Shown here: piece after piece, positions 1 to 5,613 of the stretch
How the letters are laid out: the number at the start of each line of letters is the position of its first letter
Numbering within the stretch: the stretch's first letter is position 1
DNA from: Alphaproteobacteria bacterium
GTDB taxonomy: Bacteria; Pseudomonadota; Alphaproteobacteria; Micavibrionales; UBA2020
Length of the DNA stretch: 6,181 nt
Direction of reading: 5' to 3'
Assembly (NCBI GenBank): GCA_023136145.1
Contig: JAGLRU010000266.1
Span: forward strand, 1 to 6,181
Notes under the pieces: generated by a model
What the model was told of the DNA's origin: nothing
The model's input: only the letters and a program-made list of their open reading frames with translations
Database searches by the model: none
Program-made: the position numbers and the translations under genes

Positions 1-1001
1 CGACGGATAAAATCCTCCAGCGCATTGTCGAGAAAACGCAAGACATCCTCGATAAAAGCCGGATGCTCCTCCCATTCATCAAATTTTTCAAGATTTAGGG
101 CAGACATACAACAGACCGCCGTCCTTCTCTGTCCGTGATGATCCATACCGGTTGGCAACATGACCTCGCTGGATGCCCCGGACATTTTCACGGGAAGACC
201 TGCTATTTTGTGATGCTCTGGAATCGCACTGTTAACATTATCGATGTAAATTAGATACGGCTCGCCGGTTTCGATGCGGGCAGAAAGAATACGACTCCAA
301 AGGCTGCGTGCGGATATTCGTCTAAGCACGCTTCCGTCTTTTGGACTGGTTAACGCCCATTCTCCACCGTCTTCTACCGCACGCATAAAAGCGTTCGGAA
401 TCAAAATACCATGATGAAGATGAAGTGCCTTGCGGTCGGAATTATCTCCGGCAGATCGTCGCAGGTCGATAAATTCTTCAATTTCCGGGTGACTAACTGG
501 CAGATAAACGGCGGATGGAAGCTGCTCAATAGCAAGCATTAACGAATCTTGCACATGGATAAAAGGGATGATCCCCGGAGTTTTCCCATCGCGCCCCGCT
601 TTTTCCCCTAGTGAGCGCAGGTTTCCCCAATAACTGCCAATACTGCCACCGCACGATGCCAGCCAGACGTTTTCATTCCACAGATCAACTATGCCGGACA
701 GGCTATCGTCACATTCATTCAAAAAACATGAGACTGGCAGACGACGATCCGCGCCGCCACTGCCGAGAATGGCGGAGTCAGGCATAAACCACAGCCCGGA
801 GATATAATCATAAAGTCGCTGTGCATGGGCAGAATCATCCGCGTAAAACATCGCCACGCGAGCGAAAGCATCCTGAGAAGATTCACCCGGCAGCAAATAA
901 CGATCCGCAAGAACAGCTTTCCCAAATTCCGTTAAGCAGGAATCGCGGGAACGATCAATTTGAACTCTGGCACCCTTTGCAAGCTGCGCAATATCGAACA
1001 T
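1..1001 (-). CDS. nrdA: NrdA-like ribonucleotide reductase large subunit, apparently lacking the catalytic cysteine (partial, 3' end outside window)
   Basis: Homologue of the class I ribonucleoside-diphosphate reductase alpha chain, which normally reduces ribonucleotides to deoxyribonucleotides in the cytoplasm with a radical-generating NrdB partner. The first 333 residues are visible. Family landmarks in order are TEFGKAVLADRYLLPGE (24-40), LWFMP (70-74), PVSCFLNE (89-96), GIVDLWNENVWLAS (103-116), SYWGNLRSLGEK (123-134), YLPVSHPEIEEF (166-177), LHLHHG (193-198), TGEPYL (245-250), TAVCCMSALNLE (294-305) and FIEDVLRFLDN (316-326). C92 and C297 match the E. coli redox pair C225/C462. The motif corresponding to E. 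coli S436-E441 (SNLCLE) reads SGASSE at 274-279, so the Asn is Gly275 and the thiyl-radical Cys is Ser277, while Glu279 is kept. Loop 2 (about 158-163, AIEQLPSAVYL) lacks about five residues, including the usual Arg-Arg-Gly. The phosphate-binding ATP motif near 75-77 reads DSA. An in-frame TAG directly precedes the ATG, which fixes the start. The frame is intact, so a diverged paralogue is more likely than a decayed gene. Family assignment is firm; enzyme activity is doubtful. Confidence 0.9.
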   Translation of the reverse strand, partial: MFDIAQLAKGARVQIDRSRDSCLTEFGKAVLADRYLLPGESSQDAFARVAMFYADDSAHAQRLYDYISGLWFMPDSAILGSGGADRRLPVSCFLNECDDSLSGIVDLWNENVWLASCGGSIGSYWGNLRSLGEKAGRDGKTPGIIPFIHVQDSLMLAIEQLPSAVYLPVSHPEIEEFIDLRRSAGDNSDRKALHLHHGILIPNAFMRAVEDGGEWALTSPKDGSVLRRISARSLWSRILSARIETGEPYLIYIDNVNSAIPEHHKIAGLPVKMSGASSEVMLPTGMDHHGQRRTAVCCMSALNLEKFDEWEEHPAFIEDVLRFLDNALEDFIR

Positions 1002-1011
1002 CTATTGTATG

Positions 1012-1018
1012 CCTTTCC
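1012..1018 (-). promoter_or_regulatory. Ribosome binding site of the NrdA-like gene
   Basis: On the minus strand GGAAAGG lies 10 nt upstream of the ATG at 1001. With the in-frame TAG immediately before the ATG it supports this start and argues that the gene is still translated. Confidence 0.55.
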
Positions 1019-1020
1019 GA

Positions 1021-1035
1021 TGGAATAGAATTCCA
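1021..1035. promoter_or_regulatory. Small palindrome ahead of the NrdA-like gene, possible operator
   Basis: TGGAAT-AGA-ATTCCA is a perfect inverted repeat with 6-bp arms and a 3-nt spacer. It sits just upstream of the ribosome binding site of the NrdA-like gene, where a repressor could act. A palindrome this short could occur by chance in a region of this size, and it does not match the NrdR box. Confidence 0.2.
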
Positions 1036-1117
1036 GCATATCACTATCCATGCACCCTCGTCACCCCCGCAGGCAGAGGAGCCAAGTCATATCCATTTAA
1101 TGTTAGAGCATTTTCCC

Positions 1118-1149
1118 CACGGATAAGGACAGTTTCATAATGAATAATA
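1118..1149 (+). repeat. Left arm of the 32-bp inverted repeat
   Basis: The arm starts CACGGAT and ends with the 17-nt core TTTCATAATGAATAATA, which is exactly complementary to the right arm. Three mismatches fall in the outer half (arm positions 8, 11 and 15). Outside the arm the sequences diverge at once on both sides. Confidence 0.85.
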
Positions 1150-1154
1150 CCATC

Positions 1155-1171
1155 GGTCATAATTTTTGACC
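1155..1171. repeat. Imperfect 17-bp palindrome inside the left end of the element
   Basis: GGTCA-TAATTTT-TGACC has 5-bp perfect outer arms around an AT-rich centre that is itself partly symmetric. It could be a protein-binding site, but the arms are short and no family is recognised. Confidence 0.3.
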
Positions 1172-1278
1172 TGTGGAAATTCTGTTATTAAAATACGCAT
1201 TTATGCCACTTTCATTTATGATAGACATCCCCCTTATAAATTTGAGTATTATTGTAAACTTCATCCAGAGTTTGTCTA

Positions 1279-1296
1279 TTAGAAGTCCACTTCTAA
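1279..1296. repeat. Perfect 18-bp inverted repeat near the centre of the element
   Basis: TTAGAAGT-CC-ACTTCTAA has 8-bp perfect arms and a 2-nt spacer (as RNA, a 7-bp stem with a TCCA loop). It lies about 14 bp from the midpoint of the segment bounded by the 32-bp repeats. No T run follows on either strand, so it is not an obvious intrinsic terminator. An operator-type or structural role is possible. Confidence 0.4.
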
Positions 1297-1427
1297 AAAC
1301 TCCAAAATTTTCTATATGTTTAGTCCCATAAGGCGGTGAAGTTTTACTGACAGCCTTTGGTTCATATTGATTGAGAATTGGTATAAGATGGCAGGATTGC
1401 CTATCGGATGCCCATGCGGAGGCGAGT

Positions 1428-1456
1428 ATGACGGTGGGAGAAGTTGCAGCTATATT
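1428..1456 (+). promoter_or_regulatory. Candidate sigma-70-type promoter for the protease operon
   Basis: ATGACG (4/6 to the -35 consensus) is separated by 17 nt from TATATT (5/6 to the -10 consensus), and the pair points toward the protease gene with a leader of roughly 65 nt. The -10 overlaps the inner edge of the right inverted-repeat arm, so the element may supply part of the operon promoter. The match is only fair and rests on consensus alone. Confidence 0.25.
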
Positions 1457-1484
1457 ATTCATTATGAAATTGTTCTAATCCGTG
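1453..1484 (-). repeat. Right arm of the 32-bp inverted repeat
   Basis: Read on the minus strand it begins CACGGATTAGAAC and ends in the same 17-nt core as the left arm. Its outer end runs into the first unit of the 10-bp tandem repeat, so both ends of the segment carry the motif ATCCGTG reading outward. Confidence 0.85.
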
Positions 1485-1507
1485 TTTATCTGTGTCCATC
1501 CGTGTAA
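1478..1507 (+). repeat. Three-copy 10-bp tandem repeat (ATCYGTGTNN)
   Basis: The units are ATCCGTGTTT, ATCTGTGTCC and ATCCGTGTAA, with a period of one helical turn. The array ends 7 bp before the protease ribosome binding site, so it lies in the operon leader. From memory, similar ATCCGTGT-type arrays occur between genes in many unrelated bacteria, but I cannot search for them here. Confidence 0.7.
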
Positions 1508-1514
1508 AAAAATC

Positions 1515-1518
1515 GGAG
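1515..1518 (+). promoter_or_regulatory. Ribosome binding site of the protease gene
   Basis: GGAG lies 9 nt before the ATG at 1528. It fits the start that gives a complete signal peptide. Confidence 0.6.
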
Positions 1519-1527
1519 TAAATAAAT

Positions 1528-2946
1528 ATGAAAAAAATATCTTTCAGGATTTTTTTGGGACTGATTGCGACTGTTTTATTTTCGGGTGTTGCAGTTGCTG
1601 AGTCACAAGTGCCGCAATCCGTCCAGCAAATACATCTTTCTTTCGCGCCGCTGGTTAAAAAAACCAGTCCGGCGGTGGTCAATATTTATGCAAAGCGTGT
1701 TGTTAAAGAGAAAATGCGCTCCATCAGTCCTTTTTTCAATGATCCGTTTTTCAACCAGTTCTTTAATGGATCGCAGTTCGGCGGCTCTGTACGCACGCGG
1801 ATCAAAAACTCTTTGGGTTCCGGCGTGATTGTAGATACGACTGGCGTAATCGCCACTAATAACCATGTTGTCAGGAACGCAACCGAGATTAACGTGGTGA
1901 TGGCAGACGGGCGCGAATTCACGGCGAAGAAATTACTGTCCGATAATGGAACTGATTTGGCTATTCTTAAAATTGATACAGAGGGTGAAAAACTTCCCTT
2001 TTTGAAACTAGCTGATAGTGATGCTGTGGAAGTGGGTGATCTGGTGCTGGCGATAGGGAATCCTTTCGGTGTCGGGCAGACGGTGACGAGCGGCATTGTT
2101 TCCGGTGTGGCGCGTACGGATGTGGGTATTTCTCATTATAACTTTTTTATTCAAACGGATGCTGCGATTAATCCTGGTAATTCCGGCGGTGCTTTGGTTG
2201 ATATGAAAGGCTATTTGATTGGTATTAACAGTACGATTTTTTCCAAAAGCGGTGGTTCTCTCGGTATCGGTTTTGCCGTTCCGGCCAATATGGTGAGAAC
2301 AGTTATCGAGGCATCACGGCATGGCGGCAGGGTCGTGCGTCCGTGGATGGGTATGTCCAGTCAGACGATCACTCCAGATATGGTAGAAAGTCTGGGTCTT
2401 AAAAAAGCGCAGGGATCACTTATCAATTATGTCCGTTCATCCGGCCCCGCAGATATGGCGGGAATCAAGAGAGGGGATGTTATTCTTTCGATCAATGGCA
2501 TGGATGTATCTGATCCGGAAGCTCTGAAATTCCGTTTAGCGACAGTGTCCATAGGCAGCCCCATTTTGTTAAAGGTATGGCGTGACAAAAAACCCTTTGA
2601 GGTAACTATAATCGCTGCCCCGCCTCCAGAAGATCCTCCACGAGAGGAAACCTTGATTAAAGGAGCCAACCCGCTTTCTGGTGCGGTCGTTGTTAATATA
2701 TCTCCGGCATTAATTGAAGAAATCGGGCAGTTGTCGCAGGAATCCGGCGTTGTCATTCTCAGGGTAGAAGGCGGCAAGGCTGCTTCTCTTGGACTTGGCA
2801 AGGGAGACATCCTACTATCCATCAACGGAAAGAAAGTCATTTCAGTGGATCAACTCCGCAAACTGCTGAAGTCCAACAACATCAGACGCTGGCAGATTCA
2901 GATACAGCGCGGTAGCCGGATGATGAAATTGACGATCACCAGATGA
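1528..2946 (+). CDS. degP: Do/Deg (HtrA) family periplasmic serine endoprotease
   Basis: A 472-residue HtrA-type protease and chaperone that degrades misfolded envelope proteins. Residues 1-24 form a signal peptide: a basic start, a hydrophobic core, then AVA before E25, so the mature protein should be periplasmic. The trypsin-like domain shows the full triad: His113 in TNNHVV, Asp143 in GTDLAILKID, and Ser219 in NPGNSGGAL. A Phe-rich stretch (about 69-80) marks the LA-loop region, which is short, as in DegQ rather than E. coli DegP. PDZ1 covers about 270-362 (AGIKRGDVILSINGMDV) and PDZ2 about 385-472 (LGLGKGDILLSINGKKV), each with the usual GDxIxxING core. Length and two PDZ domains fit DegP/DegQ and rule out DegS. 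It is the first gene of the operon, and its stop codon overlaps the rarA start (ATGA). The family is certain; degP versus degQ naming is not. Confidence 0.95.
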   Translation: MKKISFRIFLGLIATVLFSGVAVAESQVPQSVQQIHLSFAPLVKKTSPAVVNIYAKRVVKEKMRSISPFFNDPFFNQFFNGSQFGGSVRTRIKNSLGSGVIVDTTGVIATNNHVVRNATEINVVMADGREFTAKKLLSDNGTDLAILKIDTEGEKLPFLKLADSDAVEVGDLVLAIGNPFGVGQTVTSGIVSGVARTDVGISHYNFFIQTDAAINPGNSGGALVDMKGYLIGINSTIFSKSGGSLGIGFAVPANMVRTVIEASRHGGRVVRPWMGMSSQTITPDMVESLGLKKAQGSLINYVRSSGPADMAGIKRGDVILSINGMDVSDPEALKFRLATVSIGSPILLKVWRDKKPFEVTIIAAPPPEDPPREETLIKGANPLSGAVVVNISPALIEEIGQLSQESGVVILRVEGGKAASLGLGKGDILLSINGKKVISVDQLRKLLKSNNIRRWQIQIQRGSRMMKLTITR

Positions 2947-4259
2947 GCACCCTTTTTGAAGTCTCAGTGGAGGACAAAAGCAGGGAGGCTCCTAGGCCTC
3001 TGGCGGATTTATTGCGTCCGGCGTGTCTGGAAGATGTGGTGGGGCAGGATCATTTGCTTAAGGATGACGGCCCAATCGTCCGCATGGCTGGTCAGGGAAA
3101 AATTTCCTCGATTATTTTCTGGGGACCTCCCGGATGCGGAAAGACAACGCTGGCGAGGCTTTTGGCTGCACATACCAATCTGCATTTCGAGGCGATTTCT
3201 GCGGTGTTTAGCGGCGTTGCTGATCTTAGAAAAGTGTTTGAATCCGCCACCCACCGTCGACGCATGGGGCGCGGAACGCTGCTATTTGTCGATGAAATCC
3301 ACCGATTCAATAAGTCTCAGCAGGATTCCTTTCTCCCTTATGTTGAGAACGGCACGATCACGCTGGTAGGTGCCACGACCGAAAATCCATCGTTTGAAAT
3401 AAATGCTGCTCTATTGTCACGGTGTCAGGTGCTTGTTCTGAATCGTCTGGACGAAGCGGTACTTGAAGTCCTTTTGCAGCGGGCTGAAAAAACTATGAAT
3501 CGTCCACTGCCACTGACACCGGAAGCGCGTCTGAGTATTCTTGGCATGGCTGATGGTGATGGGCGGTATATCCTGAATCTAGCGGAACAGGTTTTTCAGG
3601 CACAAAAAAAGGGTACGCTGGATATTGAAGCATTAACGAAGCTGGTTCAAAAACGTGCTCCACTCTACGACAAGGCGCAGGAAGGACACTATAATCTTAT
3701 CAGTGCGCTGCATAAATCTGTGCGCGGTTCTGATGCTGATGCTGCACTCTACTGGTTTTGCCGGATGCTTGACGGTGGGGAAGACCCGCGCTTTATTGCG
3801 CGGCGGATGGCGCGGATGGCGGTAGAGGATATTGGTTTGGCTGATCCGCAAGCTATGACGATCTGCCTCGGCGCATGGGACTTATACGAGCGTCTCGGCT
3901 CACCAGAAGGTGAGCTTGCGCTAGCAGAGGCACTTATATATCTGGCGACGGCACCGAAATCAAATTCCTCTTATATGGCGCATAATGCGGCGAAGGCGGC
4001 GGCAAAAACAATTGGATCGCTTATGCCGCCAAATCATATTCTTAATGCGCCGACAAAGCTGATGAAGGATATTGGTTACGGCAGTGGTTATAAATACGAT
4101 CACGACATGGAGAGCGGGTTTTCTGGACAGGATTATTTTCCGGAGGGGATGTCGCGCCAGCGTTTTTATAAGCCTGTTGAGCGAGGTTTCGAGCGCGAGA
4201 TCAAAAAGCGCATTGATTACTGGGATAAGCTGCGTAAGGAAAAGGGAGAAAAATCCTGA
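2943..4259 (+). CDS. rarA: Replication-associated recombination protein A (RarA/MgsA, AAA+ ATPase)
   Basis: A 438-residue AAA+ ATPase related to clamp loaders and RuvB, and to eukaryotic WRNIP1/Mgs1. The family works at stalled replication forks with SSB. The N-terminal clamp-loader-like stretch is RPLADLLRP (18-26) followed by VGQDHLL (33-39). Walker A is GPPGCGKT (61-68), Walker B LFVDE (114-118) followed by IHRFNKSQQD, sensor 1 GATTEN (143-148), the likely arginine finger R160 in LLSRC, and sensor 2 near R208 in GDGRYILN. The C-terminal tetramerisation part has typical family motifs: HKSVRGSDADAALYW (257-271), DPRFIARRM (281-289), PKSNSSY (338-344) and YKYDHD (383-388). Length is normal and no key residue is missing. 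The start overlaps the protease stop and has only a weak ribosome binding site, which suggests translational coupling. No alternative function is likely. Confidence 0.96.
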   Translation: MSTLFEVSVEDKSREAPRPLADLLRPACLEDVVGQDHLLKDDGPIVRMAGQGKISSIIFWGPPGCGKTTLARLLAAHTNLHFEAISAVFSGVADLRKVFESATHRRRMGRGTLLFVDEIHRFNKSQQDSFLPYVENGTITLVGATTENPSFEINAALLSRCQVLVLNRLDEAVLEVLLQRAEKTMNRPLPLTPEARLSILGMADGDGRYILNLAEQVFQAQKKGTLDIEALTKLVQKRAPLYDKAQEGHYNLISALHKSVRGSDADAALYWFCRMLDGGEDPRFIARRMARMAVEDIGLADPQAMTICLGAWDLYERLGSPEGELALAEALIYLATAPKSNSSYMAHNAAKAAAKTIGSLMPPNHILNAPTKLMKDIGYGSGYKYDHDMESGFSGQDYFPEGMSRQRFYKPVERGFEREIKKRIDYWDKLRKEKGEKS

Positions 4260-4261
4260 AT

Positions 4262-4636
4262 ATGATTTTAGCAATCGCCCTTGGTGGCGGGCTGGGTTCC
4301 GTTCTTCGTCATTATGCCGTAAATACTGTGACAGGTATTTTCGGTGATGCTTTCCCTTACGGTATTTTATTGGTAAATGTGCTGGGGTCGTTTATCATCG
4401 GCGCAATAATGGAAACTATGGCATTGAAATGGCAGGTTCCGCTTGAAACTCGTGCTTTTCTTGTTACTGGACTTTTGGGCGGGTTCACCACTTTTTCGAC
4501 GTTTTCCTTCGATGTTCTTAGGCTTATAGAGACGAACCAGTATATAACAGCTGCGCTTTATGTGTTCTTGTCTGTGACATTTTCTCTTACCGCAATATTT
4601 GTTGCGGTATACCTTGTTCGTGGAGTATTTTCTTGA
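4262..4636 (+). CDS. crcB: Fluoride ion channel CrcB/Fluc
   Basis: A 124-residue inner-membrane protein of the Fluc family, which forms dual-topology dimers and lets toxic fluoride leave the cell. Four hydrophobic segments lie at about 1-20, 33-53, 66-88 and 96-118. Signatures include GGGLGSVLRHY (8-18), the conserved Asn39 in LLVNVLGSFIIG, and the pore box GGFTTFSTF (73-81) with the phenylalanines that line the fluoride path and the region of the central sodium site. It is a full-length single-gene form. GGGAG within the end of rarA (4244-4248) lies 13 nt upstream of the ATG, a somewhat long spacing. It sits inside an operon and I see no fluoride riboswitch before it, so it is probably made constitutively with its neighbours. 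Its stop overlaps the rluC start by one nucleotide. Confidence 0.96.
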   Translation: MILAIALGGGLGSVLRHYAVNTVTGIFGDAFPYGILLVNVLGSFIIGAIMETMALKWQVPLETRAFLVTGLLGGFTTFSTFSFDVLRLIETNQYITAALYVFLSVTFSLTAIFVAVYLVRGVFS

Positions 4637-5613
4637 TGGTTGAAAATGTGACGGTTTTAGAAGAAGACGATGGAGTCCGACTAGATCGCTGGCTAAAGAA
4701 AAAATATCCAGATACAACGTTTAGCAATTTGCAGAAAGTATTGCGTACCGGACAGGTGCGTGTGGATGGTAAGAGGGTTAAGGGAGATGCACGTCTCGTC
4801 ATGGGTCAGTTGATCCGCATCCCGCCGCAAATGACATTAGCCGTTCCGAAAAACGGACGCGGAATAACAAAAAAGGATGTCGATTTTATCCAGTCACTAG
4901 TTTTATACAAGGACGAGCATGTTATAGCAATCAACAAACCCGCAGGTCTGGCATCGCAGGGTGGGTCTGGAATCAGGCGACATATTGATGGAATGCTTGA
5001 TGGGCTGATCTATGATGGCGTGCGCCCACATCTGGTACATCGTCTCGACAAAGATACATCGGGAATCTTACTTCTGGCGCGTAATCCGAAAATCGCCAGA
5101 AGAATGGGGGAATTGTTTCAGGGGCGTGATATTCGTAAATACTACTGGGCGATTACGGTTCCGGCACCCTCAAAGCATCAGGGAAAGATAAAAACCGTTA
5201 TTGCTAAAGTTGACGGTCCCGGCGGGGAGAAGGTGAGAAAAGTCAGTGAGGATAAGGGAAAAACGGCGTTCACTTATTATCAGGTGATGGATACGGCGTT
5301 GAATAAGCTGGCATGGGTAGCTTTTTGGCCGAAGACTGGACGCACTCACCAGATTCGCGTCCATGCGCTGGAGATAGGCTGTCCACTGCTGGGAGATTAC
5401 AAATATTGCTATCATCAGCCGCTTCTGGAGGAGAGGCCGGATTTACCGAATGTGCTGCACTTGCATTCCCGCCGCATGATTCTGCCGCATCCGGTGACGG
5501 GTAAAAAGCTAGACATTACTGCGCCTTTGGATACTGAAATGCGAAAAACATGGAAGTTTTTCAATTTTAATCCCGAAGACAAGTCGGATCCATTCGAGAA
5601 TGTGGAAGCATGA
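4636..5613 (+). CDS. rluC: RluC/RluD-type 23S rRNA pseudouridine synthase
   Basis: A 325-residue RluA-superfamily enzyme that converts specific uridines of large-subunit rRNA to pseudouridine. An S4 RNA-binding domain covers about 12-62 (VRLDRWLKKKYP, RTGQVRVDGKRV). The catalytic domain follows, with AINKPAGLASQGG (98-110), the catalytic Asp138 in HLVHRLDKDTSG (133-143), and the conserved WPKTGRTHQIRVH (231-243), then GCPLLGDYKY (248-257). The gene order fits RluC (E. coli targets U955, U2504 and U2580), but RluA and RluD share these motifs, so target sites are inferred. I chose the ATG at 4636, which forms TGATG with the crcB stop and has GGAG (4622-4625) 10 nt upstream. A TTG at 4633 would add one residue and is less likely. 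Its stop overlaps the ATP12 start. Confidence 0.93.
   Translation: MVENVTVLEEDDGVRLDRWLKKKYPDTTFSNLQKVLRTGQVRVDGKRVKGDARLVMGQLIRIPPQMTLAVPKNGRGITKKDVDFIQSLVLYKDEHVIAINKPAGLASQGGSGIRRHIDGMLDGLIYDGVRPHLVHRLDKDTSGILLLARNPKIARRMGELFQGRDIRKYYWAITVPAPSKHQGKIKTVIAKVDGPGGEKVRKVSEDKGKTAFTYYQVMDTALNKLAWVAFWPKTGRTHQIRVHALEIGCPLLGDYKYCYHQPLLEERPDLPNVLHLHSRRMILPHPVTGKKLDITAPLDTEMRKTWKFFNFNPEDKSDPFENVEA

Larger units (their letters stand above)
1118..1484. mobile_element. Putative miniature inverted-repeat (MITE-like) element
   Basis: A 367-bp segment is bounded by 32-bp inverted repeats that match at 29 of 32 positions. The interior is AT-rich and carries no recognisable transposase. Its only sizeable open frame (minus strand, 1157-1462) starts inside the right repeat and has no ribosome binding site. 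This fits a non-autonomous, fold-back-type element or two inverted copies of a dispersed intergenic repeat. No target-site duplication is evident next to the arms, so the true ends, or the mobile nature itself, are uncertain. Confidence 0.45.
1002..1527. other. Divergent intergenic region with repeats and no convincing gene
   Basis: About 525 bp separate the start codons of the minus-strand NrdA-like gene and the plus-strand protease gene. The stretch is more AT-rich than the flanking genes. Open frames inside it, such as a 101-codon minus-strand frame at 1157-1462, have no ribosome binding site and no recognisable domain. It holds a long inverted-repeat pair, three smaller palindromes, a 10-bp tandem repeat and a possible promoter, listed separately. 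I see no tRNA, no riboswitch consensus and no strong terminator (stem followed by a T run). Confidence 0.7.

Noticed and set aside
165..182. Sequencing error or compensated frameshift as the cause of the missing cysteine
   Set aside because: The flanking codons stay in frame and conserved, the Asn, Leu and Cys codons all differ by several bases from those expected, and no shifted frame restores the motif.
1035..1064. Minus-strand promoter GTGACG-18-TATGCT for the NrdA-like gene
   Set aside because: Each hexamer matches the consensus at only 4 of 6 positions with an 18-nt spacer, too weak to list as a feature, although its position would be reasonable.
1002..1117. NrdR box or cobalamin riboswitch before the NrdA-like gene
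   Set aside because: I looked for the paired NrdR-box consensus and for the conserved cobalamin-riboswitch core on the minus strand and found neither.
821..1126. 101-codon plus-strand frame over the start of the NrdA-like gene
   Set aside because: It is antisense to a clear NrdA-family coding region, has no domain or ribosome binding site, and runs into the intergenic region only by chance.
1686..2096. 136-codon minus-strand frame within the protease gene
   Set aside because: It is a shadow of the HtrA catalytic domain, whose triad lies in the plus-strand frame.
4633..4635. TTG as the rluC start
   Set aside because: The ATG one codon later forms the usual TGATG overlap with crcB and has good spacing from GGAG, so the TTG start is not needed.
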